DNA of 5,407 nucleotides, taken from Oscillospiraceae bacterium. GTDB lineage: Bacteria; Bacillota_A; Clostridia; Oscillospirales; Oscillospiraceae. Each line of letters opens with the position of its first letter. Within the stretch, counting starts at the first letter, position 1. Below, piece after piece: positions 1-5,366 of this stretch. The notes under the pieces are model-generated. The model did no database searches and had not been told where the DNA came from. It saw only the letters and a program-made list of their open reading frames with translations. Where the stretch lies: assembly GCA_017939025.1 (NCBI GenBank), contig JAGBAI010000107.1:1-5407 (forward strand), read 5' to 3'. The position numbers and the translations under genes are program-made.

Positions 1-10
1 CCGGGACTCC

Positions 11-71
11 TGGGTGGTCTGCCCGGTTCGATGACTCCATTTGTATATGCCATCGAATCGGGCGGTACCCA
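11..71. repeat. Imperfect long hairpin near the left edge
   Basis: Positions 21-32 (GCCCGGTTCGAT) pair with 52-63 (ATCGAATCGGGC) over 12 bp with one G-T wobble. Beyond an internal loop, TGGGT at 11-15 pairs with ACCCA at 67-71. The apical loop is 19 nt. No T-run follows on either strand, so it is not a typical intrinsic terminator. It could be the structured end of an upstream transcript or part of a dispersed repeat. The pairing is seen directly; its role is unknown. Confidence 0.45.
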
Positions 72-107
72 ATGGTCTTGGTTGATTGCCGGGCTGTAGT
101 CACGCCA

Positions 108-131
108 TTGGAAGCGCGCACTGCGCGCCAA
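108..131. repeat. Short GC-rich hairpin
   Basis: GCGCGC at 114-119 and GCGCGC at 123-128 flank a 3-nt loop. TTG at 108-110 and CAA at 129-131 can extend the stem past a 3-nt bulge. There is no downstream T-tract. GCGCGC is self-complementary, so chance is a real possibility in this fairly GC-rich DNA. Confidence 0.3.
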
Positions 132-229
132 ACTGCAATTTGCTGCTGTAAAGGCATTTTGAAACAGCTGCGGGGCAAAATGACCACAAACGGTGGAACC
201 GGACGCACATTTTCTGGCAGTTTATCGTA

Positions 230-258
230 TTGTATTCTGGAGCGGAAAATGGTACTAT
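230..258 (+). promoter_or_regulatory. Likely sigma-A promoter of the serine cluster
   Basis: TTGTAT at 230-235 and TACTAT at 253-258 are separated by exactly 17 bp and resemble the housekeeping -35/-10 boxes (3 of 6 and 4 of 6 consensus bases). An alternative -10, TATATT, lies at 256-261 with a longer spacer. The area is AT-rich compared with its surroundings. Transcription would start near 265, giving a leader of about 60 nt that includes the hairpin at 274-302 and the ribosome binding site at 312-317. No operator sequence is recognised. Confidence 0.5.
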
Positions 259-273
259 ATTCAATAAATATAT

Positions 274-302
274 ACATTTGTCCGTCTATTGCGGACGAAT
301 GT
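274..302 (+). promoter_or_regulatory. Strong hairpin in the 5' leader of the first gene
   Basis: ACATTTGTCCG at 274-284 pairs with CGGACGAATGT at 292-302 across 11 bp with one G-U pair and a 7-nt loop. It starts just after the predicted transcription start and ends 9 nt before the AAGGAG ribosome binding site, which it leaves free. No T-run follows, so it is not an intrinsic terminator on the plus strand. A 5' mRNA-stabilising stem or a protein-binding site are both possible; the sequence does not decide between them. Confidence 0.5.
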
Positions 303-324
303 GTTGCGCATAAGGAGAGAGGTT

Positions 325-1527
325 ATGAAATATATTGTTGTGCTGGGCGACGGCATGTCCGACGAGCCTATTGCCGCACTGGGCGGTAAGACTCCTCTGG
401 ATGTAGCAAAGACCCCTCAGATGGATGATCTGGCTTCCAAGGGTGAGATCGGCATGGTGCAGAATGTGCCCGCCGGTATGTCCCCCGGCAGTGAGGTTGC
501 CAATCTGTCCGTCATGGGTTATGATCCTAAGGTGGTTTTCACCGGTCGTTCTCCTCTGGAAGCCCTGAGCGTGGGCGTGGAGATGGAGCCGGATGACATT
601 ATTTTCCGCTGCAATGTGGTGACCCTGACGGAAGAAGAGGATGTGTATTCCGAAAAGACCATTCTGGATCACTCCTCCGGGGAGATATCCACTGCCGAAG
701 CAGATGCCCTTATGGACGCCATCCGGGAAGCTTTCAACGATGAAACCTTCCAGTTCTACACAGGAACCAGCTACCGCCATATCATGGTCTGGAAGCATGG
801 CCGTCTGGCAACCCTGGAGCCCCCCCATGACCATCTGACCCAGGTCATCGGGCCATTCCTGCCCCAGGAGGAAGTTCTGAAGAACTTCATGGAAAAAAGC
901 TTCGACATTCTCAACAACCATCCCGTGAATCTGAAACGGGCAGCAGAGGGTAAGCGAAAGGCCAATTCCCTCTGGTACTGGGGTGCCGGCACCAAGCCCA
1001 GCCTGTCCTCCTTTGAGGAAAAGACCGGTCTGAAGGGTGCGGTCATTTCTGCCGTTGACCTGCTGAAGGGCATTGCCGTGGGTGCTGACATGCGTGTCTG
1101 CCAGGTGGAAGGTGCCACCGGCTCCATCGATACCAACTACGAGGGCAAGGCCCAGGCCACCATTGACGCATTGCTGAAGGAAGGCTGCGACTTTGCCTAC
1201 ATCCATGTGGAGGCTCCCGACGAAATGGGCCACCAGGGCGAGCTGGATCATAAAATTATGGCCATTGAGGATCTGGATCGCCGGATCATCGCACCTGTCC
1301 GCAAGGCCATGGAGGAAGCCGGAGAGGATTACCGGATGCTGGTGCTGCCGGATCACCCCACCCCTCTGCGGATCCGTACCCACAGCCCCGAGCCGGTGCC
1401 CTATGTGCTCTACGACAGCACCTGTGAGCGGAAAACCGCCAAGCGCTATACCGAAGAAGAAGCCATGGCAGCGGGCCATTTCGAACCCCAGGGCCATGTG
1501 CTGATGGAGCGTTTTTTGAACAAGTAA
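325..1527 (+). CDS. apgM: ApgM-family phosphoglycerate mutase / ThrB-like metalloenzyme
   Basis: This 400-residue cytoplasmic protein belongs to the alkaline phosphatase superfamily, archaeal-type cofactor-independent phosphoglycerate mutase group (interconversion of 3- and 2-phosphoglycerate). All seven expected metal and catalytic positions are present: D9 (LGDGMSD), the nucleophile S56 (PGSEVAN), D299 and H303 (PDEMGH), D343 and H344 (PDHPTP) and H353 (RTHSPEP). The start at 325 is chosen because MKYIVVLGDG is the normal N-terminus of the family and AAGGAG at 312-317 sits 7 nt upstream; an in-frame ATG at 289 lies inside the leader hairpin. It is the first gene of a probable apgM-serC-serA operon, which suggests a supply of 3-phosphoglycerate. 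The residue after the SEVA motif is Asn (N60), where typical phosphoglycerate mutases have His. From memory, that is a trait of a sister subfamily proposed to be an alternative homoserine kinase. The fold is certain; the substrate is not. Confidence 0.88.
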   Translation: MKYIVVLGDGMSDEPIAALGGKTPLDVAKTPQMDDLASKGEIGMVQNVPAGMSPGSEVANLSVMGYDPKVVFTGRSPLEALSVGVEMEPDDIIFRCNVVTLTEEEDVYSEKTILDHSSGEISTAEADALMDAIREAFNDETFQFYTGTSYRHIMVWKHGRLATLEPPHDHLTQVIGPFLPQEEVLKNFMEKSFDILNNHPVNLKRAAEGKRKANSLWYWGAGTKPSLSSFEEKTGLKGAVISAVDLLKGIAVGADMRVCQVEGATGSIDTNYEGKAQATIDALLKEGCDFAYIHVEAPDEMGHQGELDHKIMAIEDLDRRIIAPVRKAMEEAGEDYRMLVLPDHPTPLRIRTHSPEPVPYVLYDSTCERKTAKRYTEEEAMAAGHFEPQGHVLMERFLNK

Positions 1528-1538
1528 AGAAATAACCG

Positions 1539-1626
1539 TGTCATTGCGAGCCAGTGTGCACACTGGCGTGGCAATCCCCTGCAATTTTAGGGAGATTGCC
1601 ATGTCGCTTTGCTCCCCGCAATGACA
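1539..1626. repeat. Dispersed palindromic repeat between apgM and serC
   Basis: The ends are perfect 10-bp inverted repeats: TGTCATTGCG at 1539-1548 and CGCAATGACA at 1617-1626. Nested inside, GGCAATC at 1570-1576 pairs with GATTGCC at 1594-1600. The left half also carries a perfect 16-bp palindrome, CCAGTGTGCACACTGG, at 1551-1566. From memory, elements with GTCATTGCGA ends and an inner GGCAATC arm are common dispersed non-coding repeats in gut Clostridia. It lies within the transcribed spacer, so the mRNA will fold here. It ends 10 bp before the serC ribosome binding site (1637-1641) and leaves that site free. Confidence 0.8.
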
Positions 1627-1649
1627 GCAACGTATTGGAGGATACCATA

Positions 1650-2732
1650 ATGGCAAGAGTTTATAATTTCTCCGCAGGCCCTGCTGTGCTGCCGGAGTGT
1701 GTGTTACAGGAAGCTGCCGCCGAAATGATGGATTACCGGGGCACCGGTATGTCCGTCATGGAGATGAGCCACCGCTCCAAGCCCTATCAGAGAATCATTG
1801 ATGAGGCGGAAGCCGATCTTCGTACCCTGATGGGAATTCCCGAAAATTACAAGGTTCTGTTCATGCAGGGCGGCGCATCCCAGCAGTTTGCGGCTGTGCC
1901 CATGAACCTGATGAAAAATGGTGTCGCTGACTACATCATCACCGGTGTCTGGGCCAAGAAGGCCTGGCAGGAGGCAAAAATGTACGGCACTGCCAACGCC
2001 ATCGCCTCTTCCGCTGACAAGACCTTCTCTTATATTCCCGACTGTTCCGATCTGCCCATCAGCGAGAATGCGGACTATGTCTACATCTGCGAGAACAATA
2101 CCATATACGGCACCAAGTTCAAGGAACTGCCCAACACCAAGGGTAAGGATCTGGTGGCGGATGTATCTTCCTGTTTCCTCAGCGAGCCTGTGGATGTGAG
2201 CAAATATGGTATGCTGTATGGCGGCGTCCAGAAGAACATCGGCCCTGCCGGTGTGGTCATCGCCGTCATCCGGGAGGATCTGATCCGGGAGGATGTGCTC
2301 CCCGGCACTCCCACCATGCTGCGTTATAAAACCCACGCCGACAACGGCTCCATGTACAATACCCCTCCTGCCTACGGCATTTATATCTGCGGCAAGGTGT
2401 TCAAGTGGCTGCTGAATAACGGCGGTCTGACGGAGATGAAGGCCTACAACGAAAAGAAGGCTGCCATTCTCTATGACTTCCTGGATGCCAGCCAGATGTT
2501 TAAGGGCACTGTTGTCAAGAAAGACCGTTCTCTCATGAATGTTCCCTTTGTTACCGGCAATGCGGATCTGGATGCCGCCTTCGTCAAGGCTTCCACTGAG
2601 GCAGGCTTTGCCAATCTGAAGGGCCACAGAAGTGTCGGCGGCATGCGTGCCAGCATTTACAACGCCATGCCCATGGAGGGTGTGGAAAAGCTGGTCCAGT
2701 TCATGGAGAAATTCGAGAAGGAACATAAATAA
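1650..2732 (+). CDS. serC: Phosphoserine aminotransferase SerC
   Basis: This 360-residue, PLP-dependent class V aminotransferase converts 3-phosphohydroxypyruvate and glutamate to O-phosphoserine and 2-oxoglutarate, the second step of serine synthesis; the same enzyme can serve pyridoxal phosphate synthesis. The length is the family norm. Visible signatures are FSAGPA at 7-12, the substrate-contacting HR at 41-42, the PLP-phosphate loop GGASQQF at 74-80, W101, T151 in ENNTIYGT, D171, and the Schiff-base lysine K195 in GGVQKNIGPAG. A second substrate-binding pair, H326-R327, lies in GHRSVGGMRASIYNA. The start at 1650 is supported by GGAGG at 1637-1641, 8 nt upstream, and by the typical MARVYNFSAGP N-terminus. 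An in-frame ATG at 1554 would add 32 residues encoded by the palindromic repeat and is rejected. It is followed after 166 bp by serA on the same strand. Confidence 0.97.
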   Translation: MARVYNFSAGPAVLPECVLQEAAAEMMDYRGTGMSVMEMSHRSKPYQRIIDEAEADLRTLMGIPENYKVLFMQGGASQQFAAVPMNLMKNGVADYIITGVWAKKAWQEAKMYGTANAIASSADKTFSYIPDCSDLPISENADYVYICENNTIYGTKFKELPNTKGKDLVADVSSCFLSEPVDVSKYGMLYGGVQKNIGPAGVVIAVIREDLIREDVLPGTPTMLRYKTHADNGSMYNTPPAYGIYICGKVFKWLLNNGGLTEMKAYNEKKAAILYDFLDASQMFKGTVVKKDRSLMNVPFVTGNADLDAAFVKASTEAGFANLKGHRSVGGMRASIYNAMPMEGVEKLVQFMEKFEKEHK

Positions 2733-2871
2733 AACCATCCCCCTCGGGGGAAGGTGGCAGCCACCAGGGCTGACGGCTGAGGGGAATAGGTTTGTTTCAC
2801 TGGGCGGTTGCATAAGTGCGGCGGCCCCTCATCCGATTCGCTCAGCACCTTCCCCCGAGAGGGAAGGTTTT
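2731..2871. repeat. Second, different palindromic repeat between serC and serA
   Basis: CTCGGGGGAAGGTG at 2743-2756 is a perfect 14-bp inverted match to CACCTTCCCCCGAG at 2846-2859. The stem continues outward with small mismatches (TCCC at 2738-2741 with GGGA at 2861-2864, and AAAACC at 2731-2736 with GGTTTT at 2866-2871). An inner arm pairs TGAGGGG at 2778-2784 with CCCCTCA at 2825-2831. From memory, CCCTCGGGGGAAGGTG-type elements are dispersed repeats in Clostridia. The outermost arm begins within the serC stop codon, which is TAA at 2730-2732. The right arm ends in a short T-run, so partial termination or mRNA processing between serC and serA is possible. Confidence 0.75.
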
Positions 2872-2898
2872 GCGTAAATTTGAGAAAAGAGGATTAGC

Positions 2899-4062
2899 AT
2901 GTATCATTATCATTATTTAAATAAAATCTCCGAGGAGGGCAGTGCTCTGTGGACGGATGATTTTCAGCACGTTGACAACGTAGAAGAGGCCGAGGCCATT
3001 GTGGTTCGCTCTGCCGGTATGCACGAGATGCACATGCCTGAAAAGCTGCTGGCAGTGGCCCGGGCCGGTGCCGGTGTCAACAACATCCCTCTGACCACCT
3101 GCGCTGAGGAAGGCATCGTGGTATTCAATACCCCCGGTGCCAATGCCCGCAGCGTCATGGAACTGGCCTTGTGCGGCATGTTCCTGGCAAGCCGGGATAT
3201 CATCGGCGGTGTCAACTGGGTTCAGTCCATCAAGGGTAGCTCTGAGATCGGCCGTCTGGTGGAAAAGGGAAAATCTCAGTTTGCCGGCCACGAAATTTAC
3301 GGTAAGAAGCTGGGCATCATCGGCCTGGGTGCCATCGGCGGCCCTCTGGCCAACCGGGCCAGAAAACTGGGCATGGATGTCTATGGCTGCGATCCCCACA
3401 TTTCCGTGGAGGCAGCATGGCATCTGGATCGTCATGTGCAGCGGGTCAAGACCCGGGACGAAATCTACGCCACCTGTGACATCATCACCCTCCATGTGCC
3501 CCTGCTGAATGACACTGAGAAGATGATCGATGCCGAGGCTCTGGCCAAGATGAAGGACGGGGTCATTATTCTGAACTTTGCCCGGGATAAGCTGGTGGAT
3601 GACGATGCCATGGCAGAGGCTCTGGCCTCCGGCAAGGTTCGCCGCTATGTTACCGACTTCCCCAACGAAAAGACCGCCAATTTGCCGGGCTGCATTGCCA
3701 TCCCCCATCTGGGTGCTTCCACTGAGGAATCTGAGGACAACTGCGCCAAGATGGCGGTCAAACAGATCATGGACTATCTGGAAAACGGCAATATCGTCAA
3801 CTCCGTCAACTATCCCAACTGCGACATGGGCGTATGCCAGGCCGCAGGCCGTATCACCATCCTGCACCGGAATATCCCCAACTCCCTGGGCCGGTTCACT
3901 ACCGCTCTGGCTGCCGATAACATCAACATCGACGGTCTGATGAACAAGAGCCGTGGCGAATATGCCTACACGATGCTGGACTTCGACCAGCATCCTTCTG
4001 AGGAAGTGGTCAACCACCTGAAGCAGGTAGAAGGCGTACTGAGAGTACGCGTGATCAAGTAA
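2899..4062 (+). CDS. serA: D-3-phosphoglycerate dehydrogenase SerA, short form with ACT domain
   Basis: This 387-residue, NAD-dependent cytoplasmic enzyme oxidises 3-phosphoglycerate to 3-phosphohydroxypyruvate, the committed step of serine synthesis. The Rossmann motif GLGAIG is at 142-147, with D165 as the expected NAD-ribose-binding acid. Catalytic candidates are R229 (NFARDKLV), E257 (FPNEK) and H270 (PHLGAST). An ACT domain fills about 317-387 (RITILHRNIPNSLGRF onward), consistent with allosteric control by serine, although that is an inference. The long ASB domain of larger SerA types is absent. The segments NFARD and TDFPNEK differ from the usual NxxRG and DVFxxEP patterns; I recall this as normal for a Firmicutes clade. 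GAGGA at 2889-2893 lies 5 nt before the ATG. It is the last gene of the cluster and is followed directly by three stem-loops. Confidence 0.95.
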   Translation: MYHYHYLNKISEEGSALWTDDFQHVDNVEEAEAIVVRSAGMHEMHMPEKLLAVARAGAGVNNIPLTTCAEEGIVVFNTPGANARSVMELALCGMFLASRDIIGGVNWVQSIKGSSEIGRLVEKGKSQFAGHEIYGKKLGIIGLGAIGGPLANRARKLGMDVYGCDPHISVEAAWHLDRHVQRVKTRDEIYATCDIITLHVPLLNDTEKMIDAEALAKMKDGVIILNFARDKLVDDDAMAEALASGKVRRYVTDFPNEKTANLPGCIAIPHLGASTEESEDNCAKMAVKQIMDYLENGNIVNSVNYPNCDMGVCQAAGRITILHRNIPNSLGRFTTALAADNINIDGLMNKSRGEYAYTMLDFDQHPSEEVVNHLKQVEGVLRVRVIK

Positions 4063-4067
4063 TATCA

Positions 4068-4101
4068 AACAGGCACAGCAGATCATACTGCTGTGCCTGT
4101 T
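4068..4101. terminator. First stem-loop after serA
   Basis: AACAGGCACAGCAG at 4068-4081 pairs perfectly with CTGCTGTGCCTGTT at 4088-4101, making a 14-bp stem with a 6-nt loop, 5 nt after the serA stop. The 3' side continues as CCAGTCTGTC without a T-run, so it is a poor intrinsic terminator by itself. It could protect the 3' end of the serA mRNA or act together with the two hairpins that follow. Confidence 0.55.
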
Positions 4102-4102
4102 C

Positions 4103-4161
4103 CAGTCTGTCAAAGAACCCCGGTTTTCGCCTAACGAAAACCGGGGTTCTTTGACAGACTG
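4103..4161. terminator. Very long perfect stem-loop (27 bp)
   Basis: CAGTCTGTCAAAGAACC at 4103-4119 begins the left arm, which runs to 4129. The right arm, 4135-4161, is its exact complement, leaving only a 5-nt loop (CCTAA). It holds a CCCCGG/CCGGGG core flanked by TTTTCG and CGAAAA next to the loop, with TTCTTT on the descending arm. The structure is symmetrical and may stop transcription from both sides. It starts one base after the previous hairpin and ends exactly where the next begins. A perfect stem of this length is longer than most intrinsic terminators. Confidence 0.6.
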
Positions 4162-4197
4162 AGTAAAACTCCCGTCTTTTCAGACGGGAGTTTTACT
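4162..4197. terminator. Bidirectional intrinsic terminator between serA and the lipoprotein gene
   Basis: AGTAAAACTCCCGTCT at 4162-4177 pairs perfectly with AGACGGGAGTTTTACT at 4182-4197, a 16-bp stem closed by TTTC. The CTCCCGTC/GACGGGAG core is followed by TTTT on the plus strand, and the mirror-image TTTT follows on the minus strand. This is the classic arrangement between two converging genes. It abuts the stop codon of the minus-strand lipoprotein gene at 4199-4201 with one base between. Confidence 0.85.
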
Positions 4198-4198
4198 G

Positions 4199-5197
4199 TC
4201 AGGGGAAGTATTCCAGCAGATCGTACACCCGGTCCCGGGTCAGATTGGCGGCTACGGAATTGGTGACGGTGGGATACAGGGAACCGCCTTCTACTTCGGC
4301 ACCAGCCTCCTTCACTGCCTGCTCCTTATCCCGGATCCATTGCAGCTCTTCGTTGGTCAGATCGCGCATGACCTCCTCCGGCAGTGTGTTCTTCAGTACA
4401 GCCCACTGGGCGTTGAGAATGTCATCCCAGCGCTGGTAGCGCTGAAAAGCAGCATCGTTCATATCTGCCTGGGTGTAATGGGTCTGGAGCCATAGGTCAG
4501 CTTCAGCATCCGCCTCTTCTGCTGCGGGCACCATTTCACGGATCTCCTGAAAAGGATCACCACCGACAAAGGTATTTCCGGTATGGGGATCATACAGCGC
4601 CCAGAAGGGAAGCTCTGTCAGCTGAGTCCCCTGGAGATTGGTCCACAGCAGAAAATCCTCGGTCATGGTACTCAGGGGGGTGCCGGGCAGATATAGCAGC
4701 ATTTCGCCTGCCTGATCCAGCCCATAGGCGGTAACGTGGCTGTAGAGGATCCCGTCCCGGATCTCTTCTGTTCCGGGGATGACGGCATAGGTCAGCGGGG
4801 ACATGGTGAGGCGGTAGCTGTAGGGGTCAATTGGTTCCGAATTACGAAAGACACCGGTAAATTCGCTGGAGGAAATACAGCCATTGGGATACTCTGCTTC
4901 GGTAATGCCCATGTTGCTGTCCCGGAAGAAACCGGAAAAACTTCCATCGGAACCGATGGTCAGCTCCGTCCGCCAGCCGCCGGCACCGCTGCTGAAGACG
5001 AAGGGGATATCTTCCAGCTCCTGGAAGGAAAAAGCCTCCGTTTCCGGCGTGGGCGGCATGGTTTCCGGCGGGGTGGTGGAAGCTGTGGTGGGGATGCTCT
5101 CCGGCTCGGTGATGGTGGCCACAGGTTCTTTTCCTGCACAGGCAGTGCAGGAAAGCAGCAGTGCCGTGGCCAGAAGGATGGATAAGAATTGTTTCAT
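4199..5197 (-). CDS. Lipoprotein with LprI/DUF1311-like C-terminal domain
   Basis: This 332-residue protein is predicted to be exported and lipid-anchored. MKQ and a hydrophobic segment (about 4-16) lead to a Cys-rich site; C20 (CTAC) or C17 (LLSC) could be the lipidated cysteine, and the exact one is uncertain. A Thr/Pro/Glu-rich linker covers about 27-55. A domain with a predicted beta-rich character follows (about 62-215; FVFSSGAGGWRTELTIGSDG near its start). The C-terminal part (about 240-331) resembles the LprI lysozyme-inhibitor family: TQADMN, WDDILNAQW, LTNEELQWIRDKE, GGS at 304-306 and LTRDRVYDLL. The cysteines of typical LprI proteins are missing from it. AGGAG (5205-5209 on the complement) lies 7 nt before the start. 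Its role is unknown; defence against lysozyme-type enzymes or a cell-wall function is only suggested by the family. It converges on serA and is not part of the serine cluster. Confidence 0.85.
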   Translation of the reverse strand: MKQFLSILLATALLLSCTACAGKEPVATITEPESIPTTASTTPPETMPPTPETEAFSFQELEDIPFVFSSGAGGWRTELTIGSDGSFSGFFRDSNMGITEAEYPNGCISSSEFTGVFRNSEPIDPYSYRLTMSPLTYAVIPGTEEIRDGILYSHVTAYGLDQAGEMLLYLPGTPLSTMTEDFLLWTNLQGTQLTELPFWALYDPHTGNTFVGGDPFQEIREMVPAAEEADAEADLWLQTHYTQADMNDAAFQRYQRWDDILNAQWAVLKNTLPEEVMRDLTNEELQWIRDKEQAVKEAGAEVEGGSLYPTVTNSVAANLTRDRVYDLLEYFP

Positions 5198-5224
5198 AAC
5201 GGGTCTCCTGGAATCGTTTTCTTC

Positions 5225-5233
5225 ATTATAGCA
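5225..5233 (-). promoter_or_regulatory. Extended -10 promoter of the lipoprotein gene
   Basis: On the minus strand TGCTATAAT (complement of 5225-5233) is a perfect -10 hexamer preceded by the TGn extension. No good -35 box is found 16-18 bp upstream (the best placed hexamer reads TATCTG), which is typical of extended -10 promoters. It lies 27 bp ahead of the start codon and leaves room for the ribosome binding site. Confidence 0.65.
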
Positions 5234-5289
5234 CAGAACCGGGGATGCAGATATTAAGATTTTTATAAAAAAAGGTTCTATAATAAATG

Positions 5290-5318
5290 TTGGGGTCAGG
5301 CGATGAGCCTGGCCCCAA
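5290..5318. repeat. Stem-loop between the two divergent promoters
   Basis: TTGGGGTCAGGC at 5290-5301 pairs with GCCTGGCCCCAA at 5307-5318 over 12 bp with one G-T wobble and a 5-nt loop. No T-run follows on the plus strand; on the minus strand it is followed by CATTTATT. It sits upstream of both flanking genes, so it terminates neither of them. It could belong to the end of a mobile element or to a trailing structure of a gene lost from this site. Confidence 0.45.
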
Positions 5319-5337
5319 AGTCATGTCAAAATAAAAG

Positions 5338-5366
5338 TTGAGCATAGAGACAAAATCCTTTACAAT
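5338..5366 (+). promoter_or_regulatory. Promoter for the gene cut by the right edge
   Basis: TTGAGC at 5338-5343 and TACAAT at 5361-5366 are separated by 17 bp, matching 4 of 6 and 5 of 6 bases of the sigma-A boxes. A start codon with a strong ribosome binding site lies about 35 bp downstream. The left arm of a 12-bp inverted repeat (5340-5351) overlaps the -35 box, which hints at regulated expression or at a mobile-element end. Confidence 0.6.

Larger units (their letters stand above)
1..229. other. Intergenic stretch with no convincing gene
   Basis: I see no gene here on either strand. An open frame that begins at 72 runs into the start of the first real gene at 325 in another frame; it has no ribosome binding site and no recognisable protein features, so I treat it as chance. 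What the stretch does hold is secondary structure: an imperfect hairpin at 11-71, a GC-rich hairpin at 108-131 and a possible 5-bp stem pairing 145-149 with 164-168. A short T-box-like string (GGTGGAACCG) lies at 192-201 but lacks the partner elements. The left part may be the trailer of a gene outside the window. Confidence 0.5.

Noticed and set aside
21..37. GGTTCGAT string resembling a tRNA T-arm
   Set aside because: The flanking bases do not form a T-stem, and no acceptor, D-arm or anticodon arm can be built around it.
188..205. T-box-like core GGTGGAACCG upstream of the serine cluster
   Set aside because: The core resembles the T-box antiterminator sequence, and a serine T-box would make sense here. 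However, I find no matching antiterminator partner, no terminator with a T-run after it, and no recognisable Stem I with a serine specifier. A promoter candidate also lies downstream of it. A covariance-model search (RF00230) would settle it.
289..324. Upstream in-frame ATG for the ApgM-family gene
   Set aside because: It lies inside the leader hairpin, lacks a ribosome binding site, and would add 12 residues before the conserved MKYIVVLGDG start.
72..389. Open frame of 105 codons at the left
   Set aside because: It overlaps the start of the ApgM-family gene in another frame, has no ribosome binding site and shows no protein-like pattern.
286..1656. Long minus-strand open frames opposite apgM, serC and serA
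   Set aside because: They are mirror frames of strongly conserved plus-strand enzymes and show no recognisable domains. The same holds for the frames at 1704-2813 and 2917-4113.
4736..5231. Plus-strand open frames opposite the lipoprotein gene
   Set aside because: The minus-strand frame has a signal peptide, ribosome binding site, promoter and domain similarity; the plus-strand frames have none of these.
5279..5284. TATAAT on the plus strand as a second promoter
   Set aside because: No acceptable -35 box lies 16-18 bp upstream, and the hairpin at 5290-5318 and a better promoter at 5338-5366 follow it.
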